Assembly: GCA_039519185.1 (NCBI GenBank)
Contig: CM076849.1
Coordinates: forward strand, 56,989,087-57,053,086
DNA from: Astragalus membranaceus
Lineage: Eukaryota > Streptophyta > Magnoliopsida > Fabales > Fabaceae
Reading direction: 5' to 3'
Length of the DNA stretch: 64,000 nucleotides
Positions within the stretch are counted from its first letter, which is position 1; each line of letters starts with the position of its first letter. A program made the translations under genes and the position numbers. Positions 20,042 to 30,370 of the stretch are shown here, one piece after another. The notes beneath the pieces are model-generated. The model ran no database searches. It had not been told where the DNA came from and saw only the letters and a program-made list of their open reading frames with translations.

Positions 20042-22069
20042 TCAAATACAGATAGCTTTGAACTCTCCAACTCGCTTCCTCTTCTTGCTGACGTTTGCGC
20101 CTGGAGATTGCTTCTTGAACTCTGTGATCAAAGCTCGGCAGTACTTCACGAGCTTGCATACTTCGGGTGGAGTATTGAAGAAGTACATCTCGGCTTCGGC
20201 TATCCTGAGACTCTTGGGAACCCCTACCATGGCCTGACTAGCCAGCTCTGACAGCTTTGAGAATTTGCCTTTCCACCATTGGATTTCATCTTTGAGTTCC
20301 TTGATGATCTCCTGATCTTCAATTCTTCCAAGCAAATCTAGGTAGCGCCGCTCCCAATATTGGCTCTCCACTCGAACCTGCCTGTATGCACCTTCTAGAT
20401 GGTAGAGGTCTCTTTTCAGCCCATCAGACATTCCCCTTTCAACTTTCAAAGCCTGCTGATATTCTTTGAGCATTTCCTCAATAGTATTTCTTTCTTGCCC
20501 GAGGATTCTCAGCTGACCCCTCAATTCTCCCACTAGATGAGATTCTTGACTTGACTCCATAGCCTTTGCTTTCCAACCTTGAGCCTCTTCAAGTATCTTT
20601 CTTGTTTTTTGTTTGTATTTTTGGAGTTCTTCTCTGGCTTCTTTCAGACGTTTCTGTGCTTCCATCCTTCTTTGCTTTTCTTCCTCGAATTGCCTAACAC
20701 TCTTTTCCATAGCACTCCTCCTGACTATGCTTTCCTCTTCTAGCCTCTCTTTTTCCAAGGCCATCTCCTCTATCCTAGCCTGCAATGCCTTCTTTTCATC
20801 TTCCACCTTAGCTAGACCAGATTTGACTTCATTCCATTCTTCATGAGTAGGGGTATAGGGTTCTGGTATTTCTTCCTCGAGGGGAAGTGCCCCTTGACTC
20901 AGAGATTTCGTAGTTTGCAGCTTCTCCTTAAGCCATTGGTTGAAACTAACATCACTGGCCTTCTTTGACAGCTCTTCAACCCCTTTTCTCACCACAGACC
21001 CCCATGATTGTTGAACTTTTCTGAGCAAATCATCGCATCTCGGCATCCCTTTGTAGAGGTAAACACGGGATAGCATGTCTTCAGAGGGTGAGTTCCTCAT
21101 TGGGTAACCGAGCTGTCTTATGGTCAGTGAAGGATTGTAGTTAATACAACCCTGCGTCCCCATGAGAGGCACATTTTGAAAAGTTCCACAGCTGAATATC
21201 ACCATCGGTCTGTCATCCCAACAAGCAGGTGTATACCACTGGATCTGGAGATCATTGAGGCTTCTTAGGAACTCTACCCACTCTAGAGAGGTTCTGACCT
21301 CCACGTCACAGCTCAGGGCGTAAGAAATCAATTCCTTAACCTTCGTTTGGTTTTGGATCACATGGGTGATGAGCCAGGCGTAGAGAACATGAGAAGGAAG
21401 GCATATCTTCTTTTTGTTGAACTGACTGTAACGAGTGAGAGCATGATAAGTGTTGGCAAGAACAGCAGGCACAGGATTGATAGGATTCTTGGTGTCCTTA
21501 AAGGCCAAGAATGCACCAATTGCATCTTCATCAACATATCTTTCCAGCTGAGGGAAGAGAATAACCCCGAATATAGTGAGAGCGAGCACTAACTTGAATA
21601 AACCCCAATTCTCGGCTAAAGCATAGGACTGCAGCAGGCCTTCAAAGAATTCTTGTGGATATCCGACTATGCCATTTCTTTCTAACTTTTGCGGCTTCAG
21701 CTTGTCTACACCAACCCTAAGCAACGTTGCAAGCTTCTCATCAGTGTAGTATTGTCCTGGGAATTGGTATGGCTTGACATGAGATTTGGAGAGTCCCAAC
21801 AGCTGTTCATACTCTTCTAATGTAGGTGAGAGCTGAAAATTCTTGAAGAAGAAACACCTCACATCGGAATCATAGAACTGACTCAAAGCCACAAGGGCAT
21901 CCTCTTGAACCTTCAACTGCAAGAGCCTACGGATATTCCCATATGCTTGATCAAAGGAAATTACTTCAGCTGGGCCCATAAGAGCTGCACACTTCCTCAA
22001 ACCATCAACATCGATCTTCTTCATAAACGGGAAGCGAGATGTAGACGAAGTCTTGCTACTTGATTCCAT
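20042..22069 (-). CDS. Ogre-A ORF1, extra protein upstream of gag
   Basis: About 675 codons from the ATG of MESSSKTSS at 22069; the frame is open 35 codons further up, but Ogre-C conserves sequence around this start. Residues ~1-400 form a globular region (AALMGPAEVISFDQAYGNI, YTPACWDDRPMV) that resembles the plant-mobile-domain-like families found in host and transposon proteins; this is a resemblance, not a proven match. Residues ~420-640 are strongly charged with heptad-like patterns (coiled coil). The C-terminus has a KKRKR nuclear-signal-like patch. ORF1 is specific to Ogre-type elements and its function is unknown. Ogre-B keeps a broken C-terminal half; Ogre-C has lost it. Confidence 0.85.
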   Translation of the reverse strand: MESSSKTSSTSRFPFMKKIDVDGLRKCAALMGPAEVISFDQAYGNIRRLLQLKVQEDALVALSQFYDSDVRCFFFKNFQLSPTLEEYEQLLGLSKSHVKPYQFPGQYYTDEKLATLLRVGVDKLKPQKLERNGIVGYPQEFFEGLLQSYALAENWGLFKLVLALTIFGVILFPQLERYVDEDAIGAFLAFKDTKNPINPVPAVLANTYHALTRYSQFNKKKICLPSHVLYAWLITHVIQNQTKVKELISYALSCDVEVRTSLEWVEFLRSLNDLQIQWYTPACWDDRPMVIFSCGTFQNVPLMGTQGCINYNPSLTIRQLGYPMRNSPSEDMLSRVYLYKGMPRCDDLLRKVQQSWGSVVRKGVEELSKKASDVSFNQWLKEKLQTTKSLSQGALPLEEEIPEPYTPTHEEWNEVKSGLAKVEDEKKALQARIEEMALEKERLEEESIVRRSAMEKSVRQFEEEKQRRMEAQKRLKEAREELQKYKQKTRKILEEAQGWKAKAMESSQESHLVGELRGQLRILGQERNTIEEMLKEYQQALKVERGMSDGLKRDLYHLEGAYRQVRVESQYWERRYLDLLGRIEDQEIIKELKDEIQWWKGKFSKLSELASQAMVGVPKSLRIAEAEMYFFNTPPEVCKLVKYCRALITEFKKQSPGANVSKKRKRVGEFKAICI

Positions 22070-23244
22070 TCTGATATGCCTATGACAAGACAGCGCATCA
22101 TTCGGTGATTCCCGGCAAGCAAATGCATATGAGATGCTAAATGGATGCGAATAAAAGACTGCTGTATGATGCAATTATGATATGAATGATGCGTGTGAAA
22201 AAAAAATAAAGGCGATGCATATGGACGGAAGTTCAAAAATTGAGGAGCCACGCTACGTGCCGCCTCACGCACTGGCTTATTTGATGAAGGGAAATATATC
22301 ATTATTTTTTGAAAATGAGGACCGTACGTCATTTCATATGGACCGGTATGAGAAAGGCTACAGCGGTAACTCTTTCTTTCTTTTTTTTTTTTTGAAAATG
22401 AAGTGGGCCATATGTTACTTCGTACGGACCGGCAAAAGAGAAGGCTACAATGGTAACCCTTTCCTCTTTTCTCTTTTTTTTGAAAATTTCTCTTTTTATT
22501 ATAGTAAAGACATGCCTAAACTATAATGCAACATACAATTCGTATGCCCTCGTGTCCTGCCAAGGTGGGAATCCTAAGTTCTAGGGCAACTTCAAAGGTT
22601 CCTCCCATGTAGCTCTAATTCACACCCTCACAATGGCTGCCAGAGCTATAGAATCCTCATGCCGACACCACAAATGTAGAATACTACCAAGTGTGGGGCG
22701 TCATAAGAAAGCGTACTCTGGTTGAGACTTTCATGAGTATCAGACAGACAAAGGTCTCGAATGACAGTCACTAATCGTCTCCACTCCCCTAAGTGTTTGT
22801 TGGATCCGGGTATAGGAGCCCACTCATAGCACACAAATCATAAGGTGTGAAAGTGTGTGATTGAGGACATACTTCCTAAAATCTACCCATCCCCACCTGC
22901 AAGGAAAACCAGCACAGCCAGACAGAAGCAAGAAATAATAAGTCGTCTACCCTAGGGTTTAACATTAGTTCAAAACAAAATAAACTAACCTAAGGTATCA
23001 ACAACAAACATGTATAGCTTACCTCAAGAAAGGGAGCGAAGAAGGAGGGATCATAAGGGCATAATGGCATAATGCATGATATTACCTTGTAGAAAAGGAG
23101 CCAAGAAGGGGGGACATGGGAATTGAGGAATGCATGATAAGAGAAGAAAAGGAAGAAAAGGAAAAGGTAGAACAAAGTTTTCAAGTTAAACACTTTAAGC
23201 CACACATCAGGTTAACTAGGCTTGACCCTCGCCTTTTTGAAAAA
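22070..23244 (-). other. Ogre-A leader between primer site and ORF1
   Basis: Non-coding 5' leader, homologous to 50973-52040 of Ogre-C. It holds two similar blocks at 22310-22390 and 22395-22500 (GAAAATG near poly-T, then ggaccgg...gaaaggctac...ggtaac), and one copy of the AGAC-CTTT-GTCT hairpin (22746-22757, minus strand) that also recurs in the LTRs. Confidence 0.75.
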
Positions 23245-23246
23245 GG

Positions 23247-23265
23247 GTCCCCAGTGAAGTCGCCA
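23247..23265 (-). promoter_or_regulatory. Ogre-A primer binding site (tRNA-Arg type)
   Basis: On the minus strand TGGCGACTTCACTGGGGAC starts two bases after the LTR end CAACA. Ogre-C has the near-identical TGGCGACTCCGCTGGGGAC in the same place. Ogre elements are known to use a tRNA-Arg primer. Confidence 0.92.
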
Positions 23266-23641
23266 GCTGTTGCGCCCCGAAAAATCCGGTTAAGGATTCC
23301 TCAGTTTGACAACGTGAAAAATTTTGAAGCCGCCATCAATATTTATTTTTAAAGACTAAAACATTGGAAAAAGTCTTTTGAAAAAGGCGGATGGTTTTTC
23401 GAAAACACAGAGATGTAGGTTCGGGGGTCGGTTAGGTACGGGGAAGGTATCAGCACCCCGCACCTCCTTTCTACCGAAAGGGAACCATTAACTTTGATGT
23501 GTGGCTTAGAAAAAGTTGACTTGAAATGATTTTTGTTCTACTTCCTTTCTTTTTATTTTCGTTTGAGAAACGGTTTTATTGAGAAGAAAAGTATTTTTGG
23601 TATCTTTGAGAAGCGGAACAAAACAAAGATTTTTAAAAGGG

Positions 23642-23890
23642 GTGCTTGACGGGTTACGACCCGCTCCTACGTACCCTCTCTGGAAGAGGGATCAAAGCTA
23701 CGTAGTTCTAGTATTTTTTAAAAGTGTGCTTGACGGGTTACGATCCGCTCCTACGTACCCTCTCTGGAAGAGGGATCAAAGCTACGTAGTTCTAGGAATA
23801 AAACAAAGATTTTTAAAAGGGTGCTTGACGGGTTACGACCCGCTCCTACGTACCCTCTCTGGAAGAGGGATCAAAGCTACGTAGTTCTAG
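23642..23890 (-). repeat. Three tandem copies of a ~70-nt two-stem module
   Basis: Copies at 23642-23711, 23725-23795 and 23821-23890. On the minus strand each starts AGAACTACGTAGC and ends at ACCCGTCAAGCAC. Self-complementary parts: outer CTACGTA with TACGTAG, inner CCCTCT-TCCAG-AGAGGG, then CGGGT-CGTA-ACCCG. Ogre-C has three diverged copies that keep the same pairings. Confidence 0.85.
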
Positions 23891-23936
23891 GGGTCTGGTT
23901 TTGAAAGTGTTTTTGAGTTTTTGGAAATAAGACTCG

Positions 23937-24250
23937 AGTGTTCACGAATGCCAAACAAGCAACGGCTTCGAGTGGCGTTCATTACTAACTTGAAAAAAAA
24001 AATAGTTGAAACCGGTAATCAAACAAGCAAAGGCTTCGAGTGATTACAAGTAACAACGTTTTATTATCTTTTTGAAAGCGTTTTGAAAAAAGGTGAGCCT
24101 TGATGGTGATTACGTTGTTTTTGAAGTTGGAATTTATTTATTTTTTAGTTAAGGTGTGGGAGCTTTCATGATAGCCAAACAAGCAAAGGCTTCGAGTGAC
24201 TACCACTAATAACTCCTCATTAGCGATCAAACAAGCAAAGGCTTCGAGTG
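23937..24250 (-). repeat. Four hairpin motifs with a constant inner loop
   Basis: Cores on the plus strand at about 23952, 24019, 24175 and 24226: CAAGCAAAGGCTTCGAG or a one-base variant. Each is flanked by arms that differ between copies yet pair: ATGCCA/TGGCGT, GTAATCA/TGATTAC, TAGCCA/TGACTA (two wobbles) and CATTAGCGATCA/TGATGGCTAATG (one mismatch). Confidence 0.8.
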
Positions 24251-24805
24251 ATGGCTAATGATTTATTTAAGAAAATGCCTTAGTTTTTTTTTATTGAAAA
24301 AGCATTTGATTTAATTTGAAAATTAGTTCTAAGAAAAAGATGATTTGGAAAAGGATTTCGGAAAAATAAGTAGAACATTTCAACCAACTCCGAGTCCATA
24401 ACCAAAAGATGCGACATGAATGAATGAAATACAAACACATTCACTAATCAAGCAATTATGAACGTGTTAATCACTAACTGAGATTAAACATGCCAATACA
24501 ATCAAGAGATACAGTTATTGAGGATGCAAAGTAAAGTTCTCAAAATAATTGTGCGTGTGTGAGGGAATTGCTTACGTGGCAAAGGAAGAATGTGCAAGGA
24601 TCTTAATGACTCTAGTGGTCTTACGTCTTCACAAGAACACATGCAAGTAGAAGGTAATTGTACACAATTCAATCAAGACATTTAAGTGGCATCAACAACA
24701 AAAGAATACAATTGATCATAGGCATAAAATAGTCTAAGTTAAATGGATGAGCATGTGATCATGATGTGCTAGATTAGATAAGCATGAATGCATGTAAATG
24801 CATGA

Positions 24806-24990
24806 ACATTTGAGAATGAATGCAAGAATGAGTATATACAAAGATGCATGAGCATACAAGAATGCATGAGCATTTGATTAATGAATGCATGGACATGTGA
24901 GGATGAATGCAAGAATGAGTATATACAAAGATGCATGAGCATACAAGAATGCATGAGCATTTGATTAATGAATGCATGGACATGTGAGGA
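24806..24990. repeat. 89-bp tandem duplication in the Ogre-A LTR
   Basis: Two nearly perfect copies built from GCATGAGCAT and GAATGCATGGACATGTGAGG type words. The minus-strand ORFs across it (about 63-73 codons, Met/His/Cys-rich) are by-products of the repeat. Confidence 0.8.
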
Positions 24991-26466
24991 TGCATGGTTA
25001 TTTAATTATGAATGGACATGTGAGAATGCAAGAAGTATAAACAAGTAAGGATGCATGAGGTACTAACAAGTGAGAGTGCAAATGAATATGCAAGAGATAT
25101 GAATATATGAAAAGGCATGAAGATTAAAACAAGAGAGTATGCAAGAGATACAAGCAAATGAGAATGCAAGAGAGTGAATAAGGTTTTATTTAAGTGCAAG
25201 TGTGTGAGAGTGTGTCATAAAAAGTGGTAAAAAGTATTTTTGGGTTGATTTTATAAAGTTGAAAAGTTATAAATGTAAACTAGAAAATGTTTTGGGTCTT
25301 TTTGTAATTTAAGAAAGGTAAAAAGTAAAGGTAAATTATTAATGAAATGGTAACTTATTTAAGTGAAGGTGGTGAATTATTTAAGTGAAGGTAAATGGTA
25401 AAAGTAAAAGGGAAAATGTTTTTTAGGGTTTTAAGTGAAAGGTAAAAAAAAAGGTAAGAAAATGTTTTTTTACTATTTAGTAACACTTAAGTGAATGGTA
25501 AAAACTAAAAGGTAAAAAGTGAAGAAAAACACAATTCACAACAATTAATTTACCAAACTAGATCAAACAACAAATTTGAGTAAGTAAATTGGTCACAAAA
25601 ATGGCTTTATGGCCGAAACATACATATACCCAATAAGGCTCAAATTCAACAAATTTCTTGCAACCAAATCACATCATTAGACACACACACATAAACCCTA
25701 AGATCTACACATGTATATCACACTCAAACAATCATCATTTCATCATTTATTCAACACACAAAATCAAAGAAAATAAAAGATGATGAAACCCTAATTTAGG
25801 GACCTAAACCCGAATGCGCTATTGGTCCTATATACCATTCTTATTCAACTTTGACACATGAAATAGACAAGAAAACATGAGGATCCTAATTTCTAACCCA
25901 AGGCTGAAGCAAAACATGAGGAAAGATAAATTTTACTTGGTGAAAATTTCATAAAACAAAGTGCAAATCACAAGAACAACACATAATCAACACATAGTCA
26001 CAAGAACAATTTATTTGGTGGGTGAGATGCCAACTCTCACCCACAACAGCCCCTAATCTACATTTAGATGATGTTATGAGATGCAAATATAAGTTGAATA
26101 AGGATTTTGATGCAAGAAAGTGGATGAAAATGCAAAGGGTTTTAAGTTATACCTTAGTTCCAAGCTAAACAAGAGTAGAAATGAAGATCAAGAGTAACCA
26201 ATCACCAACAATCTTCAAAAATCACCAACAACAACCACGTGACCTTGAAGGATCAGCCCCTTTGATGATGTAAATGTGGAATCAAAGATGAAAGGAAGAG
26301 GATATATGAATATGGAGTGAGTTTGAGGTGAGTTGGTGGATGGAAATTGAAAAGAAAATGGAGGAGGGGGGTGAGGGGGGCTACGGCCTTGGAGAGAAAA
26401 GAGGTGTGCTAGGGTTTTTGAATGGAGAGTGAGGCCAAGAAGGTGTGTGGGCTGATCATATGAAGG

Positions 26467-26474
26467 TATATATA
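26467..26474 (-). promoter_or_regulatory. TATA box of the Ogre-A 5' LTR
   Basis: TATATATA within ACTATATATACC on the minus strand, about 1.08 kb into the LTR. It is the best core-promoter candidate. The repeated hairpin and module motifs lie downstream of it and would be transcribed. Confidence 0.6.
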
Positions 26475-28281
26475 GTGTTCACTTATCATTAAGGGCTTCT
26501 AGGTCATTTGATTTCCATTGTGCTCTAGGATTGCATTTTAGTTTTGAACCAAGGGTCAAGATCAAATGTCACATGGATTAGGGGCAATTAGAAAGCACAA
26601 AGTGAGGAGAGAGAGGGCTGAGGGGCGCAGCTTAAGGATGGTGGTGAAGGATAAGTTCAATTACAAAATTGTATTTTTCTATGAAGCTTATTACAAGAGT
26701 GCCATTTTAATTCAAATGAAGGGTGAGGATTGCATTTAGCACTTGAATGGAAGGCCATGATTTAAACACAATTTGCAACCAATAAAATAAATCAAAATGG
26801 GGGAAAAGGGGCTGGAATTCGCAGCCAAGGAGAGAGTGTGAGTGGAATTGCAACTTGTACTATTGTACTACATTTGACCTTTCAAAATTCAAAGGGATAT
26901 TCCTTATTCCCTTCTAGATTCTAAATTCTTGCCATTTTGGGCCATATCCCATGATTCAATGATTGGGCTCTGAATTTCATGATCTCACCAATCCCAAAAT
27001 TGATTTGTTAACCCCACTCCAAAGGAAATGACCATTTTACCCTTTTGTTCAAAAACCGAATTTCATGCCAAAAATACTCCTATGATGCATAAAAAAATGC
27101 ACAACTCCACTCACTTGGACCCACATAAATTCCTCAAGAGATGCATTGTGGTTTTTACTGAGAAAATATTTATTTTAGTGAAATGACCAAAATGCCCTTT
27201 TGGTCCCCAAAACCCTGATTTTGCTCTAAACTTCATTTCCACTCTAACAATGATCCCGAGACCCTTTGGATGACCCTAAAACTCTAGAAATGCATGCATG
27301 ATGAGAAAATAAGTCTTTTTGGTGAAATTACCAAAATACCCTTTGACCTAGGAAAAACCCTAGAAACCCTAGAAATGCTCTAAAGTGCTCTAAAATGCCA
27401 TGCTATGCTTTTCTAACCCTAAAATGCATTCTGAAACTTCTAAGATGCAAGCATGATGCTCTTCCTAACCTCTAGGATGAATGCTAAGACTTGGTTTATT
27501 TATTTTTGGTTGAAAATTAGGGTTTTGCCCTAAGCCGGACAAAATTGGGGTATGACAATAATTAGGTGAGACTAGTTTAGGTCTGTTGGAGTCTAATAAT
27601 TGATACTATAAATAAAATATTTGAAGATTTTATTTCATCATAACAAATGAGTTTCATTTCTGAAATCAGAATCTGTCAAAAAAAAAAGTACAGTACAGAA
27701 ATTACAATCACATTATGAACTCATTTAGCCATGTGGTTAAAATTTACAAGCTAGTTGAAGGCCAACTGTGTTAACCAAATTTAACTGTCCTAACAGATTC
27801 TAACAACCTTACAACTAATTATCTAGCAACTTCTCTAACTGTAATTTAACTCTAGTAAAAAATAATAAGAGTGCAGAAACGTAGTTGGCACAAGCACATG
27901 TAAGCCCTGCTAACTTATTCCAGAGAATTACACAAGCTAGGAAAAAAATGATCATATTCCAGAGAATTACACTTTTTGAAATGTTTCCAATATAAAATTA
28001 TTATATCCCTTCTCATTCTAATACGTCTGCTAAATAATTCCTAGAGTCTCTTTGCAAAATTTTCCTTTAGATTAAAATATTTGTTTTTGTTAAACATCCA
28101 CACCCACACAGTGAGTATACAAGAATCATGCTATAAATATTGTGGGCTGATTAAACATTTGATGTTATACATTTATATTTTTACTTGTTTTGATTTATGA
28201 ATTTATTTTTACTATCTTGGTTTGATGTGATAGTTTGATTTTGATTTATGAATTTATTTTTACTATCTTTGGAGCGTAGCG

Positions 28282-29019
28282 ATGGATCGTAGATGGATAC
28301 ATTGTAATCGTCTGAGTGATGAGTATGCGAAAGGAGTCGAAGAGTTTATAAACTTTGCTCAAGCAAATCTTCGCAAAACTGATGCTCCCAAAACTAATGT
28401 TCCCGAAATTGCTGTAACTTATTCATGTCCTTGTTGTAATTGTGTGAATCGAACCCCACAACCACCAAGTGTAATACCCGATCATCTCTTTGTTCATGGG
28501 ATCTTACCCAGTTATACCACATGGATATGGCATGGTGAATCAAGCGGCAACCCAAGTGTGTCCAAAAGTGAGAAAGTCGATGAAGATATGGATGATCGAA
28601 TGGAGGACATGATACGTGACATTGGTCCTGAATCTTTTAAGCGGGCGCATGAATATGATAATTTGTGCAAAGACACAGATCAACCTTTGTATTTGGGTTG
28701 CACAAAATACACCCGGTTGTCTGCGTCGTTAAAATTGATCAATCTGAACGCGATAAATGGGTGGACTGATAAGGGATTCACCGAATTGCTTGAGCTGTTG
28801 GAAGACATGCTTCCCATTGGTAACACATTGCCAAAACGAACGTATGATGCAAAGAAGATATTGTGTCCAATGGGTGTGGAGTATCAGAAAATACATGCAT
28901 GTCCCAAAAACTGCATATTGTATCGGAAAGACTTTGAGAAGTTGCATAAAATTCTTTGGTCAGAATTTTTTATGAAGATTCGCACGGAGCAAAAAGATAC
29001 ATTGTTTAAAATTCTTTGA
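28282..29019 (+). CDS. Truncated CACTA transposase, N-terminal part
   Basis: A 245-codon ORF. Residues ~4-90 match the transposase-associated domain of TNP2-like proteins: WIHCNRLSDEYAKGVEEF, a CPCCNCVN cysteine cluster, and GILPSYTTWIWHGE. Residues ~150-235 match the next conserved TNP2 segment (LYLGCTKYTRLSASLKL, KIHACPKNCILYRKDFEKL). The frame ends where the catalytic transposase domain should begin, and none of that domain was found downstream. The product could bind nucleic acid but not cut it, so the element would be non-autonomous. Whether the truncation is this copy's decay or a deletion derivative is unclear. Confidence 0.85.
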   Translation: MDRRWIHCNRLSDEYAKGVEEFINFAQANLRKTDAPKTNVPEIAVTYSCPCCNCVNRTPQPPSVIPDHLFVHGILPSYTTWIWHGESSGNPSVSKSEKVDEDMDDRMEDMIRDIGPESFKRAHEYDNLCKDTDQPLYLGCTKYTRLSASLKLINLNAINGWTDKGFTELLELLEDMLPIGNTLPKRTYDAKKILCPMGVEYQKIHACPKNCILYRKDFEKLHKILWSEFFMKIRTEQKDTLFKIL

Positions 29020-29521
29020 TTCTGTTAATTTGTATACTGTCTGTGATGCATACTTTTAATAGAATTGGTCGTTTCTGTTATGGTTGCTGTCTGTGATGCA
29101 ATCTGGTAATTTGTACAACTATAGTTTGGAATTGCTGTCTGTGAATTGGTCTGTGAATTGTACAACTATAGTTTGGAATTGCTGTCTGTGATGCAATCTG
29201 GTAATTTGTACAACTAAGTCCAATCTGGTAATTTGTACAACTATAGTTTGGAATTGCTGTCTGTTATGGTCGTTTCTGTTATGGTTTCTGTTTGGAATTG
29301 CTGTCTGTGAATTGGTCTGTGAATTGGTCTGTTTTGGAATTGCTGTCTGTGTAATTTGTACAACTATAGAATGGAATGGTTTTAGAATGAATTTGTCTGT
29401 TTTGGAATTGGTCTGTGAATTGGACTGTTTTGGAAATGGTTGTTTCTGGGAATTGGTCATTTCTGGGATACAACAGGTTTCGTAAGGATAAAAAAATGAA
29501 TGAAACTAAAATGTGTAAAAT

Positions 29522-30196
29522 GACATTTAGCGTCGGTTGTTTCAAAAAACCGACGCTAAATGTCATTTCTGTTGACGTTGAGAGACATTTAGCGTCGGTT
29601 GTTTCAAATAACCGACGCTAAATGTCATTTTTAAATGACGTTTAGAGACATTTAGCGTCGGTTGTTTAAACCAACCGACGCTAAATGTCCCCTTTGATAC
29701 ATTTAGCGTCGGTTGTTTCAAAAAACCGACGCTAAATGTCATTTTTAAGAGACATTTAGCGTCGGTTGTTTCAAATAACCGACGCTAAATGTCATTTTTA
29801 AATGACGTTTAGAGACATTTAGCGTCTGTTGTTTGAAAAAACCGACGCTAAATGTCCCCTTTGATACATTTAGCGTTGGTTGTTTCAAATAACCGACGCT
29901 AAATGTCATTTTTAAATGACGTTTAGAGACATTTAGCGTCGGTTGTTTGAAAAAACCGACGCTAAATGTCCCCTTTGATACATTTAGCGTCGGTTGTTTC
30001 AAATAACCGACGCTAAATGTCATTTTTAAATGACGTTTTGGAGACATTTAGCGTCGGTTATTTAAAACAACCGACGCTAAATGTCATTTCTGTTGACATT
30101 GAGTGACATTTAGCGTCGGTTAAATAAGCGACGCTAAATGTCTAACATTTAGCGTCGGTCGATTTAGCGTCGGGCGGTAACCGACGCTAAATGTCC
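29522..30196. repeat. Array of ~11 perfect or near-perfect hairpins (CACTA subterminal repeats)
   Basis: Units of about 63 bp, each GACATTTAGCGTCGGTT - short AT loop - AACCGACGCTAAATGTC, stem about 17 bp. Centres fall near 29545, 29604, 29669, 29719, 29771, 29836, 29886, 29950, 29999, 30065 and 30122. Linkers alternate among CATTTTTAAATGACGTTTAGA, CATTTCTGTTGACGTTGAG and CCCCTTTGATA types. Stem mismatches appear in only a few units. Confidence 0.93.
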
Positions 30197-30201
30197 AATT
30201 T

Positions 30202-30233
30202 AACCGACGCTAAATGTCTTTTTTCCATTAGTG
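30202..30233 (-). repeat. CACTA right terminal inverted repeat
   Basis: Minus strand CACTAATGGAAAAAAGACAT followed by TTAGCGTCGGTTA. The flanking GCT (30234-30236) would be the 3-bp target duplication, but the left copy is not in the window. Confidence 0.88.
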
Positions 30234-30370
30234 GCTCCCTTGATCTCATTTCCAATTTGTTGTTTGTTTCAACTGCAACCAAAACTCTGTCAGGTTTCTC
30301 TTTGCCCTCTTCCTTGATCTAATTTTCAGTTTGTTTCAATTGTAAGAAAAACTCTTTGTTAGAGTGAGAG

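Larger units (their letters stand above)
1..27557 (-). mobile_element. Ogre-A, Ty3/gypsy Tat-lineage retrotransposon, host of a nested Tekay
   Basis: Read on the minus strand, the order is 5' LTR (27557-23268), primer site, leader, ORF1, gag, protease, short intron region, RT/RNase H/second RNase H/integrase, tandem-repeat 3' UTR and 3' LTR (1354 to beyond base 1). ORF1 upstream of gag, the dual RNase H and the intron before RT are hallmarks of the Ogre group of legume Tat elements (established knowledge). About 18.1 kb remains after removing the nested 9.4-kb Tekay, with roughly 2.4 kb of the 3' LTR outside the window. The shared 1.35 kb of the two LTRs shows only two substitutions and one 6-bp indel by eye, so the insertion is young. 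The main ORFs are open apart from the Tekay insertion. The right flank starts ATAAT; the other target-site copy lies outside the window. Confidence 0.93.
23268..27557 (-). repeat. Ogre-A 5' LTR (4290 bp)
   Basis: Minus strand: TGTCATACCCCAATTTTGTC ... TTCGGGGCGCAACA, the Ogre LTR termini, also seen in Ogre-C. A TATA box lies at 26467-26474. Downstream of it are an 89-bp tandem duplication (24806-24990), a run of hairpin motifs (23937-24250) and three near-identical ~70-bp modules (23642-23890). Small ORFs inside follow these repeats and are not genes. Confidence 0.95.
27558..30233 (+). mobile_element. CACTA (En/Spm) DNA transposon, left part missing
   Basis: The right terminus at 30233 reads on the minus strand CACTAATGGAAAAAAGACAT, the diagnostic CACTA start, followed by the TTTAGCGTCGG repeat that fills the subterminal region. 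A transposase-type ORF lies inside in the expected orientation. No matching CACTA end occurs before 28282; the Ogre-A LTR abuts at 27557, so the left end is probably beyond Ogre-A. 27558-28281 shows no other feature. 29020-29460 is a simple mosaic of GGAATTGCTGTCTGTGA and GTAATTTGTACAACTATAG words. Confidence 0.85.

Noticed and set aside
19782..20237. 151-codon plus-strand ORF
   Set aside because: Antisense of ORF1 and the spacer of Ogre-A; no domain.
24769..25199. Met/His/Cys-rich short ORFs on the minus strand
   Set aside because: They come from the ATGCATGAGCAT-type tandem repeat in the Ogre-A LTR.
27558..28281. Promoter or first exons of the CACTA transposase
   Set aside because: AT-rich sequence without a clear TATA, splice sites or CACTA left end; not enough to call.
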